DNA of 64,000 bases, taken from the NCBI GenBank assembly GCA_035326105.1, contig DAOKYO010000002.1, positions 558,001-622,000 of the forward strand, given 5' to 3'. The notes under the pieces were generated by a model. The model saw nothing but the letters and a program-made list of their open reading frames with translations. It was not told where the DNA came from and made no database searches. Position 1 is the stretch's first letter; the number at the start of each line of letters is the position of its first letter. Shown in pieces: positions 15,885 through 23,963 of the stretch. Origin of the DNA: Bacilli bacterium. GTDB taxonomy: Bacteria; Bacillota_I; Bacilli_A; RFN20; CAG-826. The position numbers and the translations under genes are program-made.

Positions 15885-16277
15885 ATGACGATGCATGGCT
15901 ACATAGGAAAGCTTACTCCGTCCAAAGAGAATTATTTGAAGGTTATGCTGGAATTACCCAGCAAGGAAGGCATACGTTCGACTGACATCGCAAATGCGCT
16001 TGGTGTTTCCAAAGCCAGCGTTAGCAGCATGATGAATATTCTCAGAGAGGCGGGTTACGTTACCAAAGAAAAATATGGCACTGTCTCCTTAACGAAGAAT
16101 GGCCAAAACGCGGCTGCCGAGGTTAAAAAAAGAAACGAATTACTCAAAAGGTTTCTTCATAACTTCCTTGGTGTCGAAGCTTCCATTGCCGCAGAGGATG
16201 CCTGCCGATTGGAACACCTGATCAGCCCCGAAACGGCAGATCAAATTGCCCGGCAGCTTAAAAAGCTTTCTGAATGA
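15885..16277 (+). CDS. DtxR/MntR-family metal-dependent transcriptional regulator
   Basis: A 130-residue winged-helix protein. LTPSKENYLKVMLEL opens the DtxR fold. The recognition HTH is TDIANALGVSKASVSSMMNILREAGYV (given here by its core SKASVSSMMNILREAGYV, about residues 45-62), then KYGTVSLTKNG and a dimerisation helix FLHNFLGVEASIAAEDACRLEH with the usual E/H metal-ligand region. It lacks the SH3-like third domain, so it resembles MntR or short IdeR-like members. It is divergent from the cofactor genes and flanked by repeated palindromes, which it probably binds. Confidence 0.85.
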   Translation: MTMHGYIGKLTPSKENYLKVMLELPSKEGIRSTDIANALGVSKASVSSMMNILREAGYVTKEKYGTVSLTKNGQNAAAEVKKRNELLKRFLHNFLGVEASIAAEDACRLEHLISPETADQIARQLKKLSE

Positions 16278-16375
16278 AAAACATCTGACCGTGGTTCCCA
16301 AACCAGAAACGGGGAAAATCGATATAGCCATAAAAACAAAAGATCGGGTTGATAGTGGAATCACCGAATAGTGGA

Positions 16376-16576
16376 TCATTCTTTAATTTTGCCTGCTCGT
16401 ATCCATTCATCAACTTCTGAAATTTTAAATTTGTAACGTTTGCCTGCCCTATAAAAGGGCAATTTACCATCTTTAACCCAAGTACGCACGGTATCTTCAC
16501 TCATGCTCAAATGGATGGCGATATCTTCAAGATTCACCCATTTCTCAGGCATGATATTCTCAGGTTCGTTTGCCAT
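16376..16576 (-). CDS. Excisionase-type MerR-like HTH protein
   Basis: A 66-residue DNA-binding protein of the helix-turn-helix 17/excisionase type. VNLEDIAIHLSMSEDTVRTW is the HTH, and GKLPFYRAGKRYKFKISEVDEW is the wing (core FYRAGKRYKFKISEVDEW). The start at 16576 has GGAGGATATAAA upstream. Such proteins are common as excisionases or as small regulators in defence or mobile loci. Here it follows, in the same direction, the two-gene locus at 16.7-18.1 kb and may belong to the left end of the mobile element. Confidence 0.75.
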   Translation of the reverse strand: MANEPENIMPEKWVNLEDIAIHLSMSEDTVRTWVKDGKLPFYRAGKRYKFKISEVDEWIRAGKIKE

Positions 16577-16663
16577 TTTATATCCTCCAAGATTAATCCG
16601 AGCTAATTGTTTAACCAACTTCGGACAAAAATGTTGGTTTTACTTTAATAGTTTTTATGTGAA

Positions 16664-17260
16664 TTATGTCGGGGCAAGCACACTGATTCCCGCTGCTTTC
16701 AACTCCTCAATAAGATTCACCCGCTTGATTGCCCAATGGGTTCGATTCAGTTCATTAAAACTTGGCGTTCCTTGAATGCCAAGTTTATAGATGATCTCGT
16801 TCAGCCGTTGTTGTGAGATGGGAGATAGAGGTTGGAAATGAATTTTAATGCCATTGTCTTGAACTCGAATGTCTGTAACCAAACCATAGCAAGCCTGATG
16901 ATCTTCGTCGGTCTTACCATATCCACGATTCTCACTCGCAAAGAGTGATGGAAATGTCTTAATTTGGGCGATTTCATCATCGCTTAAAGAAGAAAATAGT
17001 GTTTTTGTTTCCGGTGCCATGCTCTCTGTTAACGCACGGTCTTTCGGAACGATAAAATGACCATCGCTATATGTTTCTTCACCAATCACGAATAAGTTGT
17101 AGTAGTTTGTGTTCAGGGAAACGCCCGTGTTTATCATACCGCCGGCAGTTGTGAACTGTGAAGACATAAACACATAGGATACGCCTACATTCCCCAACAT
17201 GTTCTGGATGTTGATCACTTTCTGGTTCGTAACGTCCCCGTGGTTGTCAATTTTTGCCAT
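16664..17260 (-). CDS. Unknown protein with N-terminal amyloid-like motif (partner of the next gene)
   Basis: A 198-residue protein I do not recognise. Residues 4-24 (DNHGDVTNQKVINIQNM and following) repeat the motif found at the C-terminus of the protein encoded just upstream. The rest is a soluble alpha/beta-looking domain with YYNLFVIGEE, a long acidic middle and a C-terminal segment FNELNRTHWAIKRVNLIEEL. There are no clear catalytic motifs and no membrane segments. The ATG at 17260 has GAGGAAAAG upstream. It is 11 bases downstream of the partner gene, so the two are co-expressed. Confidence 0.75.
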   Translation of the reverse strand: MAKIDNHGDVTNQKVINIQNMLGNVGVSYVFMSSQFTTAGGMINTGVSLNTNYYNLFVIGEETYSDGHFIVPKDRALTESMAPETKTLFSSLSDDEIAQIKTFPSLFASENRGYGKTDEDHQACYGLVTDIRVQDNGIKIHFQPLSPISQQRLNEIIYKLGIQGTPSFNELNRTHWAIKRVNLIEELKAAGISVLAPT

Positions 17261-17271
17261 TACACTTTTCC

Positions 17272-18135
17272 TCACAGATGAATATCGCCATGCATCGTCT
17301 CGACAGAAATGAACTTCTGGTTTTGAACGGTACCGTAGTTGTTAACAGTGATCCTTTTGGGGTCAGCGTCAAGTACTGGCATCACTGTTTCCTCTGCTGC
17401 AGGCTCTTGTGTCACCACCGTTTCACCTTCGGCTATTGCTTCATCTGTAAATGTCGTTAGCATTTCAACGTTTATTTCCCGTATAATGCCACTTCCCATA
17501 TTGCCCTCATACTTACGCTCCGCACGATCTTTCGGCGGACACCAGGCATCAAAAGTTTCTTTCCCAAACTTGTTGTTCAGCTGCTCTGTCACAACATAGT
17601 GCCACACTCCCAAAAGAAAAGGCTGCAGCGTGAAATCGCTCATAAGCCTGATGGTGGATTTGGGAATTCCTTTCCTGCTGTCGCATATAAAGAACTCTCG
17701 TTGATCCGAAATGCTCGTGTCTGACTCAATTAGCTCAAGCAGGGCTTTTACAAGCTTTTCTTCATTCTTAAGGCTTGTGCCAACTTCGAGGAATTGATCG
17801 ACAAAACTGCACATTGCCCGTAGCGCTTTCGGGTATTCCGTTTTCACTCGATTGTCAAAAGCGTCCCTAGCGCCCGGAAACAAAAAAGAAAGGTTGCTTC
17901 CTTCATCAGTACAGGACTTATAGGCGTTCACATTTGTCCTAAAAGTCTGTCTATTTTTGGGCGGTTCGTATTCAGTGTAGACCACTCTGCCAAGGCCAGC
18001 AAGTGTTTCTGTTTGCGATAAACCGTCCTGCTCACCTTCATACCGGCTACGCTGACTGGTCCGTTGTCTACGTGCCTCGAGAACCAATGTGAAAACCGTA
18101 CCACCACATAAGATGGGATATCCAACGTTGGCCAC
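17272..18135 (-). CDS. Unknown protein with C-terminal amyloid-like motif
   Basis: A 287-residue protein found here as the first gene of a two-gene operon. The N-terminal region (GYPILCGGTVFTLVLEARRQ) and the central region (WCPPKDRAERKYEGNMG near residue 210) look like one conserved globular domain of unknown function. A low-complexity acidic linker follows. The last 25 residues form NNYGTVQNQKFISVETM with its continuation HGDIHL. The GTG at 18135 is chosen because GGAGG lies 8 bases before it; an ATG five codons upstream contains that site. Three 9-bp direct repeats precede it. Confidence 0.75.
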   Translation of the reverse strand: MANVGYPILCGGTVFTLVLEARRQRTSQRSRYEGEQDGLSQTETLAGLGRVVYTEYEPPKNRQTFRTNVNAYKSCTDEGSNLSFLFPGARDAFDNRVKTEYPKALRAMCSFVDQFLEVGTSLKNEEKLVKALLELIESDTSISDQREFFICDSRKGIPKSTIRLMSDFTLQPFLLGVWHYVVTEQLNNKFGKETFDAWCPPKDRAERKYEGNMGSGIIREINVEMLTTFTDEAIAEGETVVTQEPAAEETVMPVLDADPKRITVNNYGTVQNQKFISVETMHGDIHL

Positions 18136-18159
18136 TCTCTTTGCCTCCATAGTAACTCA

Positions 18160-18183
18160 TTGACCCTATTGACTGAATTGACT
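18160..18183. repeat. Three TTGAC(C/T) direct repeats with 9-bp period
   Basis: TTGACC, TTGACT and TTGACT begin at 18160, 18169 and 18178, just upstream of the minus-strand two-gene operon. The regular spacing suggests a protein-binding array controlling that operon, or a small slipped duplication. Confidence 0.5.
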
Positions 18184-18413
18184 CTTTTAACAATTGCCCA
18201 CGACCCTATGGACTTCAATGTAGCCCCTGTGAGAGATCGCAGGGTTTTTTTTATTGCTTCGTCGAGGGCGAGCACTAGATCCATGCTCCGCGGCAACACC
18301 GACTAAACCCAACTGAAACAGTATAACACCTGCTCCACCAACCATCAAGAACAAATGTCAATCACTGGAGGCCAATAGTTGAAAAAAACACACCCAAACG
18401 CCCGCCCTCCTCC

Positions 18414-18443
18414 TTGGTGGTGACTATGCAGCCACCAATTTTT
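18414..18443 (+). terminator. Terminator/attenuator before the early phage genes
   Basis: TTGGTGG, an 11-nt loop and CCACCAA followed by TTTTT, ending 25 bases before the first early gene. No gene precedes it on the plus strand, so it may attenuate an early transcript. The rest of 18.18-18.47 kb shows no other gene. Confidence 0.6.
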
Positions 18444-18468
18444 GAAAACCATAAGGAGGAAAAATCAA

Positions 18469-19047
18469 ATGCGAGATTACCAAAAACCTTTTTACCGGCA
18501 CTACTACACCATGACTCCCGATGGAGTCGAAACCGAGGTATCCAGGCACGAGTGTTTTGCACCGGCAGAAGACCCGACACCTGACTGTCCTTATCTCCGC
18601 CGCTGGTGGTACGACCTTGAAGCAAGTTACGCCATACGACTTCCCCGCGGCCCTCTGGGAGAGGCCCTCGGAAAGCGCAATGCGGCCGATCGTAAAAAGC
18701 AGGAGCGTGTGGATTTTAATGCTGTGAAGTACACAGGCATTGAGCTGGATAAATCCATTGGCTATGGCGATGATGGTGCGACGGTCTATACGGAACTGGA
18801 AGATGAAACCGCCGATATGAACGCCATCTACGAGGATCAGTCGAAGCTCGACATCCTGATGGATGTTCTGAACACGCTTTCCGAGGACGATCGTGCGTTG
18901 TGGGATCTGATGAAAGCCAAAGTCAGGAAACAGGAGATCGCTGATCGCTTCCACATCACCCTCGATGGTGTGCGTTATCGGGAGAATAGGCTCAAGTGCA
19001 TCATCCGCTCCTATCCCATTCTCAAAGAAATCCTGAACGACGACTGA
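18469..19047 (+). CDS. Phage sigma-70-like / HTH regulatory protein
   Basis: A 192-residue protein, the first gene of the phage early region. The C-terminal part (about residues 125-190) resembles sigma region 4: DVLNTLSEDDRALWDLM, then KQEIADRFHITLDGVRYRENRL as helix-turn-helix (core KQEIADRFHITLDGVRYREN). The N-terminal half is unrecognised. The start has AAGGAGG upstream. It probably controls transcription of the element; whether it joins RNA polymerase is not shown. Confidence 0.65.
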   Translation: MRDYQKPFYRHYYTMTPDGVETEVSRHECFAPAEDPTPDCPYLRRWWYDLEASYAIRLPRGPLGEALGKRNAADRKKQERVDFNAVKYTGIELDKSIGYGDDGATVYTELEDETADMNAIYEDQSKLDILMDVLNTLSEDDRALWDLMKAKVRKQEIADRFHITLDGVRYRENRLKCIIRSYPILKEILNDD

Positions 19048-19053
19048 TTTCCA

Positions 19054-19100
19054 CTACGGATTTTCGCCCCTCGCTGTCCAGTAGGAAGTGAGGGGCATTT
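19054..19100 (+). ncRNA. Repeated structured RNA element, copy 1
   Basis: CTACGGATTTTC is followed by a hairpin with stem GCCCCTC/GAGGGGC and 17-nt loop GCTGTCCAGTAGGAAGT, then ATTTTG. The upstream CTAC is complementary to GTAG in the loop (possible pseudoknot). The stem differs between copies but the loop is almost invariant. It precedes the small-gene/DUF2800/DUF2815 operon. RNA motifs named after DUF2800 and DUF2815 are known in Firmicutes; identity with either is not checked. Confidence 0.6.
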
Positions 19101-19134
19101 TGCTCCATCAACACAGAAACGGAGGAAAAGGCAA

Positions 19135-19335
19135 ATGAACACAAACCCATGTGCACGCTGCGCATTGTGCCGCGAACGCGAACGGAACGAAGAATTGATC
19201 GGCGTTCTGACGGCAATCAGCATCGTGAGCAAACGGTTGGCTGGCAGGATCGCCGCGTTGGAACAACGACGTGCGGAAGAAATGAAAGGAGGCAAAATCT
19301 ATGGCACCCGGCAAAGCGCAGCAACTCGGTCATGA
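19135..19335 (+). CDS. Small phage protein
   Basis: A 66-residue basic protein with ACGGAGG upstream of its ATG. The N-terminus has a Cys pair cluster (CARCALC) and charged helices; the sequence is otherwise unrecognised. It overlaps the next gene by 35 bases in another frame. Its early position suggests a replication or regulation accessory role, but nothing specific can be said. Confidence 0.55.
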   Translation: MNTNPCARCALCRERERNEELIGVLTAISIVSKRLAGRIAALEQRRAEEMKGGKIYGTRQSAATRS

Positions 19336-19621
19336 ACTCGCAAGCCTGGCAGCGTCCATATCCGAAATCGCGGAGGACCTTATAACGATGGGCAATGCTG
19401 ACCACAGCAGCGTGGGCAATGAACCGGCATCGCAGACGGAGGCTCTAACCACCCAAACGCCCACCCTGGAAGAAGTACGAGGCATCTTGGCGGACAAAGC
19501 GTCAACCGGTCACCGGGAGGCAGTGCAAGCCCTGATTCATAAACATGGTGCGCAAAGGCTGTCCGACATCGATCCATCTGAGTTTGACGTCCTGATTACG
19601 GAAGCGAGGGCCATCCAATGA
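19301..19621 (+). CDS. Phage protein, often found before DUF2800
   Basis: A 106-residue protein with helical N-terminus (QQLGHELASLAASISEIAED) and a C-terminal domain TLEEVRGILADKASTGHREA...LIHKHGAQRLSDIDPSEFD. That domain recurs in phage single-strand-binding and recombination-associated proteins as a helical tail. The ATG follows AAAGGAGG. It overlaps the DUF2800 gene by 4 bases (ATGA), so it is probably a recombination/replication accessory. Confidence 0.6.
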   Translation: MAPGKAQQLGHELASLAASISEIAEDLITMGNADHSSVGNEPASQTEALTTQTPTLEEVRGILADKASTGHREAVQALIHKHGAQRLSDIDPSEFDVLITEARAIQ

Positions 19622-20739
19622 GCGATGGCGTAAAACACTCCCTGCTATCACCATCGTCGAGTCACCGCTGGATTGCGTGTCCTCCAAGCGCTCGACTGAC
19701 GGAAAACTACCCGGATTCGTCGTCGGGCTATGCACAGGAAGGGACGCTCGCACACCATGTCGCAGAGAAAAAACTGTTATACCGGCTCGGCAAAACCAAA
19801 GTCGCGACAACATGCGATGACCTCGAGATGGATGAGCACACGGACGATTACATCGCTTTCGTCAGCGAACAACTGGAAGGGCTAACGGATCCCAAGGTCT
19901 ATGTGGAACAGCGTGTGGACTGCTCGCAGTGGGTTCCCGGCTGTTCCGGCACCTGTGACACGCTCATCATCTCGGACGGCATTCTTCACATCATTGACCT
20001 GAAATACGGACGCGGCGTGAAGGTGGATGCGGAAGGTAACGACCAGCTTCGGATCTACGCCCTGGGAGCACTGGAGATGTTTGGTTTCCTGTATCCCATT
20101 CATACGGTGCGGATGTCCATCTTCCAACCGAGATTGCAGAACTGCTCCACCTGGGAAATCACCTGCGAGGACATCGAAGCCTGGGCGGTAGAAGTCTTGA
20201 AACCCGCAGCGGATCTGGCGTGGTATGGCAACGGCAATTATAAAGCTGGCGACCATTGCCAGTTCTGTAAGGCCAAAGCGGAATGCCGGGAACGTGCCGA
20301 TGCGAATCTGGCGCTCGCCTCATACGACTTCGCTGAGCCCGCCCTGCTGCTGGCCGGTGAAATCGCCGTCATTCTCGGAAAGATTGACAATCTGGTTTCC
20401 TGGGCATCGGACGTGAAAGACTTTGCTCTCGCCGAAGCGCTCAGGGGCGTGCAATACGACGGCTGGAAAGTGGTTGAGGGCAGAAGCAATCGTAAGTATA
20501 GGGATGAAACAGCAGTGGCAGAGGTCGTTAAAGCTGTCGGGCTGGATCCATATGAACACAAAGTCATCGGCATCACCGCGATGACGTCGCTTCTGGGAAA
20601 GAAGCGATTTGAAGAAATTATCGGGGGGCTTGTCACCAAGCCCCAAGGCAAACCGGTGCTTGCTCCGGTGGCGGACAAGCGCCAAGCGCTAAACATCACA
20701 ACGGCGGCGGAGGATTTCGCCGACCCCACCCAAATATAG
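19618..20739 (+). CDS. DUF2800 family protein (PD-(D/E)XK nuclease-like)
   Basis: A 373-residue phage protein starting with the SPSSSHRWIACPPSARL signature of DUF2800, related to Cas4/RecB-type nucleases. IIDLKYGRGVKVDAEG (about residues 124-139) carries the D-x-K active-site arrangement, and FCKAKAECRERAD with earlier Cys could hold an Fe-S cluster. It is normally paired with DUF2815, as here 12 bases downstream. It probably processes DNA ends in phage recombination, by analogy. Confidence 0.85.
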   Translation: MSDGVKHSLLSPSSSHRWIACPPSARLTENYPDSSSGYAQEGTLAHHVAEKKLLYRLGKTKVATTCDDLEMDEHTDDYIAFVSEQLEGLTDPKVYVEQRVDCSQWVPGCSGTCDTLIISDGILHIIDLKYGRGVKVDAEGNDQLRIYALGALEMFGFLYPIHTVRMSIFQPRLQNCSTWEITCEDIEAWAVEVLKPAADLAWYGNGNYKAGDHCQFCKAKAECRERADANLALASYDFAEPALLLAGEIAVILGKIDNLVSWASDVKDFALAEALRGVQYDGWKVVEGRSNRKYRDETAVAEVVKAVGLDPYEHKVIGITAMTSLLGKKRFEEIIGGLVTKPQGKPVLAPVADKRQALNITTAAEDFADPTQI

Positions 20740-20751
20740 GAGGATTTTATC

Positions 20752-21342
20752 ATGGAAAACACGGCCAACAAAAACGCAGTTAACCCCACAAAGATCATCA
20801 CCGATGTGTGCCGTCTCAGCTATGCAAACATTTGGCGGGCAAAATCGATCAACGGCGGTACGCCCAAGTATTCTACCAGCATCCTGATCCCCAAGAGCGA
20901 TACGAAAACCGTCGCGAAGGTCAAAGCAGCCATCCAGGCAGCTTACGAAGAAGGCGAATCGAAGCTCAAGGGCAACAGCCGGTCCATGCCGCCCCTCGCT
21001 TCTCTCAAGAGCCCTTTGCGCGACGGTGACACCGAGCGCCCGGATGACGAGGCGTATGCGGGGCACTGGTTCCTGAACGCCAACAGCAATACTGCCCCCG
21101 GCGTGGTGGATGTGAACCGCGAGCCCATCTACGACACCAGCGAGATCTACTCCGGCGTTTATGCCCGCGCGTCGCTTACGTTCTACGCCTTCAATTCCAA
21201 TGGCAATCGCGGCATCGCCTGCGGCCTGCAGAATATCCAGAAGGTCCGCGACGGGGAGTCCCTCGGTAGCCGCGCCAAAGCAGAGGACGATTTCGACGAC
21301 GATTTCTCGGCTGAAGGCAGCGATGGCGATTTCCTGAACTGA
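20752..21342 (+). CDS. DUF2815 family protein (ssDNA-binding type)
   Basis: A 196-residue protein with TPKYSTSILIPKSD and YAGHWFLNANS, DUF2815 hallmarks. The family has an OB-fold-like core and an acidic C-terminal tail (DDFDDDFSAEGSDGDFLN), as in phage single-strand DNA-binding proteins. It sits between DUF2800 and the DNA polymerase, consistent with a replication role. AGGAGG precedes the start. Confidence 0.85.
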   Translation: MENTANKNAVNPTKIITDVCRLSYANIWRAKSINGGTPKYSTSILIPKSDTKTVAKVKAAIQAAYEEGESKLKGNSRSMPPLASLKSPLRDGDTERPDDEAYAGHWFLNANSNTAPGVVDVNREPIYDTSEIYSGVYARASLTFYAFNSNGNRGIACGLQNIQKVRDGESLGSRAKAEDDFDDDFSAEGSDGDFLN

Positions 21343-21365
21343 GGCAACCCAAAATCAAAACAAGC

Positions 21366-21398
21366 AGAGGGCGACGGGCAGGGCTTGTCGCCCTCTTT
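21366..21398 (+). terminator. Hairpin between DUF2815 and polymerase genes
   Basis: AGAGGGCGAC and GTCGCCCTCT form a perfect 10-bp stem with an 11-nt loop, followed by TTTC. It is terminator-like but with a short U tract, so partial termination or RNA processing is likely. Confidence 0.5.
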
Positions 21399-21412
21399 CG
21401 ATTGGAGGATAT

Positions 21413-23407
21413 ATGAAAACGATCAGTATGGATATTGAAAGCTACTCATCCGTCGACCTGACGAAGTCAGGCGTGTATAAGTACGCCGAAGCGGATGATT
21501 TTGAGATTCTCCTGTTCGGTTATTGCATAGACAACGGCGAGGTTCAGGTTGTAGCCCTTGCCAATGGTGAAACCATACCGCCAGATGTGCTCGACGCGCT
21601 GACGGATGACGTCGTTGAGAAATGGGCCTTTAATGCCAATTTTGAGAGAGTTTGCCTATCCCGCTACCTGTTGGATATGGGGATCAGCTTCGACCCGCTT
21701 GCCGATAATGGTTTTTCTTCTTCAAGCTTAGGCCAGACGCGGTTCCTGAACCCAGCGTCATGGCGGTGTTCTATGATTTGGAGCGCTTATATGGGCTTGC
21801 CGCTTTCCTTGGAGAAGGTTGGTGCGGTATTGGGGCTTGAGAAGCAAAAACTGTCAGAGGGCAAAGACCTCATTCGTTATTTCTGCAAACCCTGTGCGGC
21901 GACCATTGCAAACGGTAAACGCACCCGTAACCTACCCGAGTACGCGCCTGATAAGTGGGAATTGTTTAAATCCTATAACCACCGCGACGTAGAAACAGAA
22001 CTGGCCATTCAGGCAAGACTGGCTAAGTTCCCCGTACCGGACAGCATCTGGGAGGAGTATCGCCAGGATCAGGAGATCAACGACCGGGGTGTGCTGCTGG
22101 ATATGACGCTGGTCCGGAACGCCATCATCGCCAACGAACAGTCGAAGGGTGAACTGCTGACAAAAATGCAGGCGTTAACCGCTCTGGATAACCCGAACTC
22201 CGTGTCGCAGATGAAGGACTGGCTCGCTGAAAACGGCATGGAAACGGACACCCTCGGGAAAAAAGCAGTTGCCGAACTGCTCAAGACCGCGCCGGCACCG
22301 CTGGGCGAGGTCCTTGCACTCCGCCAGCAGCTAGCGAAAAGTTCTGTGAAGAAGTATCAGGCGATGGAGACCGTGGCTTGTGCCGATCATCGCGCAAGAG
22401 GACTGTTCCAGTATTACGGCGCGAACCGGACCGGCCGAGCTGCTGGACGTTTAATCCAATGTCAGAACCTGCCCCAGAACCATATGCCGGACCTCGAACA
22501 GGCGCGTTCCCTTGTTCGCAGTGGAGATTTTACGACGCTAAACTTGCTCTATGATTCTGTCCCTAACGTCCTGTCCGAACTCATACGCACAGCATTCGTG
22601 CCAAAAACCGGATGCAAATTCATCGTTGCGGATTTCAGCAGTATTGAAGCAGTCGTGTTGGCGTGGCTTGCGGGTGAGACCTGGACGCTAGAGGCTTACG
22701 CCCAGAAGCACGACCTTTATATCGAAAACGCCGAGATCATGTTTGGTGTGCCCAAAGGCTCCCTTGATAAAAAATCACCGCTGCGCCAGAAATCCAAAAT
22801 CGCGGTGCTAGCTTGTGGCTATTCCGGCTCGGTTGGTGCATTGAAGGCATTCGGGGCCTTGGAAATGGGGCTGCTGGAAAGCGAACTCAAGCCCCTCGTG
22901 GACGCCTGGCGAGCGGCGAATCCCAACGTCGTACGGTTCTGGTGGGATGCAGATAAAGCTGCCAAGGCAGCCGTCAATCAAAAAAGAATCACCGAAACCC
23001 ACGGCATCCGCTTCAGCTGCCAAAGCGATATGTTGTTCATCACCTTGCCCAACGGACGAAAGCTGGCGTATGTCAAGCCCCGCATCGGTGTAAACCGCTT
23101 CGGATCGGAGTGCGTGACCTACGAGGGCATAGGCGCGAACAAGAAGTGGGAGCGCATCGAGTCATCGCCTGGCAAGTGGGTGGAGAACATCACCCAGGCT
23201 ACGGCGCGCGACATTCTCTACTATGCGTTGTCTACATTCCGCAATGCAGACGTTGTGATGCATATCCATGACGAGGTAGTCATCGAGGCCGACCTGCGCA
23301 TGAGCCTTCCTGCAGTCTGTGAACAGATGAGCCGTGTACCACCCTGGGCTTCGGGCCTGCCTCTCCGCTGCGATGGCTACGAAACATCCTTTTATCAAAA
23401 AGATTGA
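21413..23407 (+). CDS. Phage DNA polymerase, family A, with 3'-5' exonuclease
   Basis: A 664-residue replicative polymerase. The N-terminal exonuclease motif is MDIESYS (about residues 6-12), with NANFERVCL and YNHRDVETE as further exo motifs. Polymerase motif A is VADFSSIEAVVLAWL, motif B KIAVLACGYSGSVGALKAFG and motif C MHIHDEVVIEAD. The length is usual for stand-alone phage PolA proteins lacking the 5'-3' exonuclease. It is in the early operon after DUF2815. Confidence 0.93.
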   Translation: MKTISMDIESYSSVDLTKSGVYKYAEADDFEILLFGYCIDNGEVQVVALANGETIPPDVLDALTDDVVEKWAFNANFERVCLSRYLLDMGISFDPLADNGFSSSSLGQTRFLNPASWRCSMIWSAYMGLPLSLEKVGAVLGLEKQKLSEGKDLIRYFCKPCAATIANGKRTRNLPEYAPDKWELFKSYNHRDVETELAIQARLAKFPVPDSIWEEYRQDQEINDRGVLLDMTLVRNAIIANEQSKGELLTKMQALTALDNPNSVSQMKDWLAENGMETDTLGKKAVAELLKTAPAPLGEVLALRQQLAKSSVKKYQAMETVACADHRARGLFQYYGANRTGRAAGRLIQCQNLPQNHMPDLEQARSLVRSGDFTTLNLLYDSVPNVLSELIRTAFVPKTGCKFIVADFSSIEAVVLAWLAGETWTLEAYAQKHDLYIENAEIMFGVPKGSLDKKSPLRQKSKIAVLACGYSGSVGALKAFGALEMGLLESELKPLVDAWRAANPNVVRFWWDADKAAKAAVNQKRITETHGIRFSCQSDMLFITLPNGRKLAYVKPRIGVNRFGSECVTYEGIGANKKWERIESSPGKWVENITQATARDILYYALSTFRNADVVMHIHDEVVIEADLRMSLPAVCEQMSRVPPWASGLPLRCDGYETSFYQKD

Positions 23408-23414
23408 AAAAGCT

Positions 23415-23465
23415 CTACGGATTTTCAACCGCCCCTGTCCAGTAGAAAGTGGAGGCGGTTGATTT
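23415..23465 (+). ncRNA. Repeated structured RNA element, copy 2
   Basis: CTACGGATTTTC, then stem AACCGCC/GGCGGTT around a 20-nt loop containing CTGTCCAGTAGAAAGTG, then GATTTTCC. The stem sequence differs from copy 1 but pairs perfectly. It precedes the gene at 23.5 kb. Confidence 0.6.
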
Positions 23466-23496
23466 TCCGTCTATCAAAGACACGGAGGAAACCCAA

Positions 23497-23898
23497 ATGT
23501 TCTACACCAAAACCCAGCTGCCGGGCGGCAAGGTCGTCAAGACCGAAATCACCGACGAGAACGTCTACACCCATTGCCCCGATTGCGGGCGCGAATTGTC
23601 GGTCGACCTCATGGATGTTCTCGCAGAAGGCGAAGGCGATCTGGTCTCCACCAGCATCATCTGCTCCGCCTGCACCCGGAAACGCATCGTCAACAAGTGT
23701 CACGCCGAAGGGATCAGCATCACCGCCGACGCTTTGGCCTGGCTGGTCAAGACCTTATGTGGGGCAGGCTACAGCGAACAGGTGTCTGATCTTCTCGAGG
23801 AGTTTGAGATCACATCGGTTTTTGACCTTAAGCCTGATGAGCTCGAGATGTTTGCCGACGCCCTGCAGGACCTTATACCCGATGGTGGTGATCTATGA
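23497..23898 (+). CDS. Phage zinc-ribbon protein
   Basis: A 133-residue protein. CPDCGREL and CSACTRKR (about residues 27-34 and 62-69) form a four-Cys zinc ribbon, followed by two helical segments (ADALAWLVKTLCGAGY and DELEMFADALQDL). The ATG follows ACGGAGG. Its function is unknown; its place between polymerase and VapE suggests a replication accessory. Confidence 0.6.
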   Translation: MFYTKTQLPGGKVVKTEITDENVYTHCPDCGRELSVDLMDVLAEGEGDLVSTSIICSACTRKRIVNKCHAEGISITADALAWLVKTLCGAGYSEQVSDLLEEFEITSVFDLKPDELEMFADALQDLIPDGGDL

Positions 23899-23963
23899 CA
23901 GGCCTGGAACGCTGCGCTGCCCCTGATGCAATCACACCGGCCGACACGAAGGAGAGGATACCG

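Noticed and set aside
17928..18299. 123-codon minus-strand frame upstream of and overlapping the unknown gene
   Set aside because: It overlaps the N-terminal coding part of the conserved gene in another frame and has no ribosome site.
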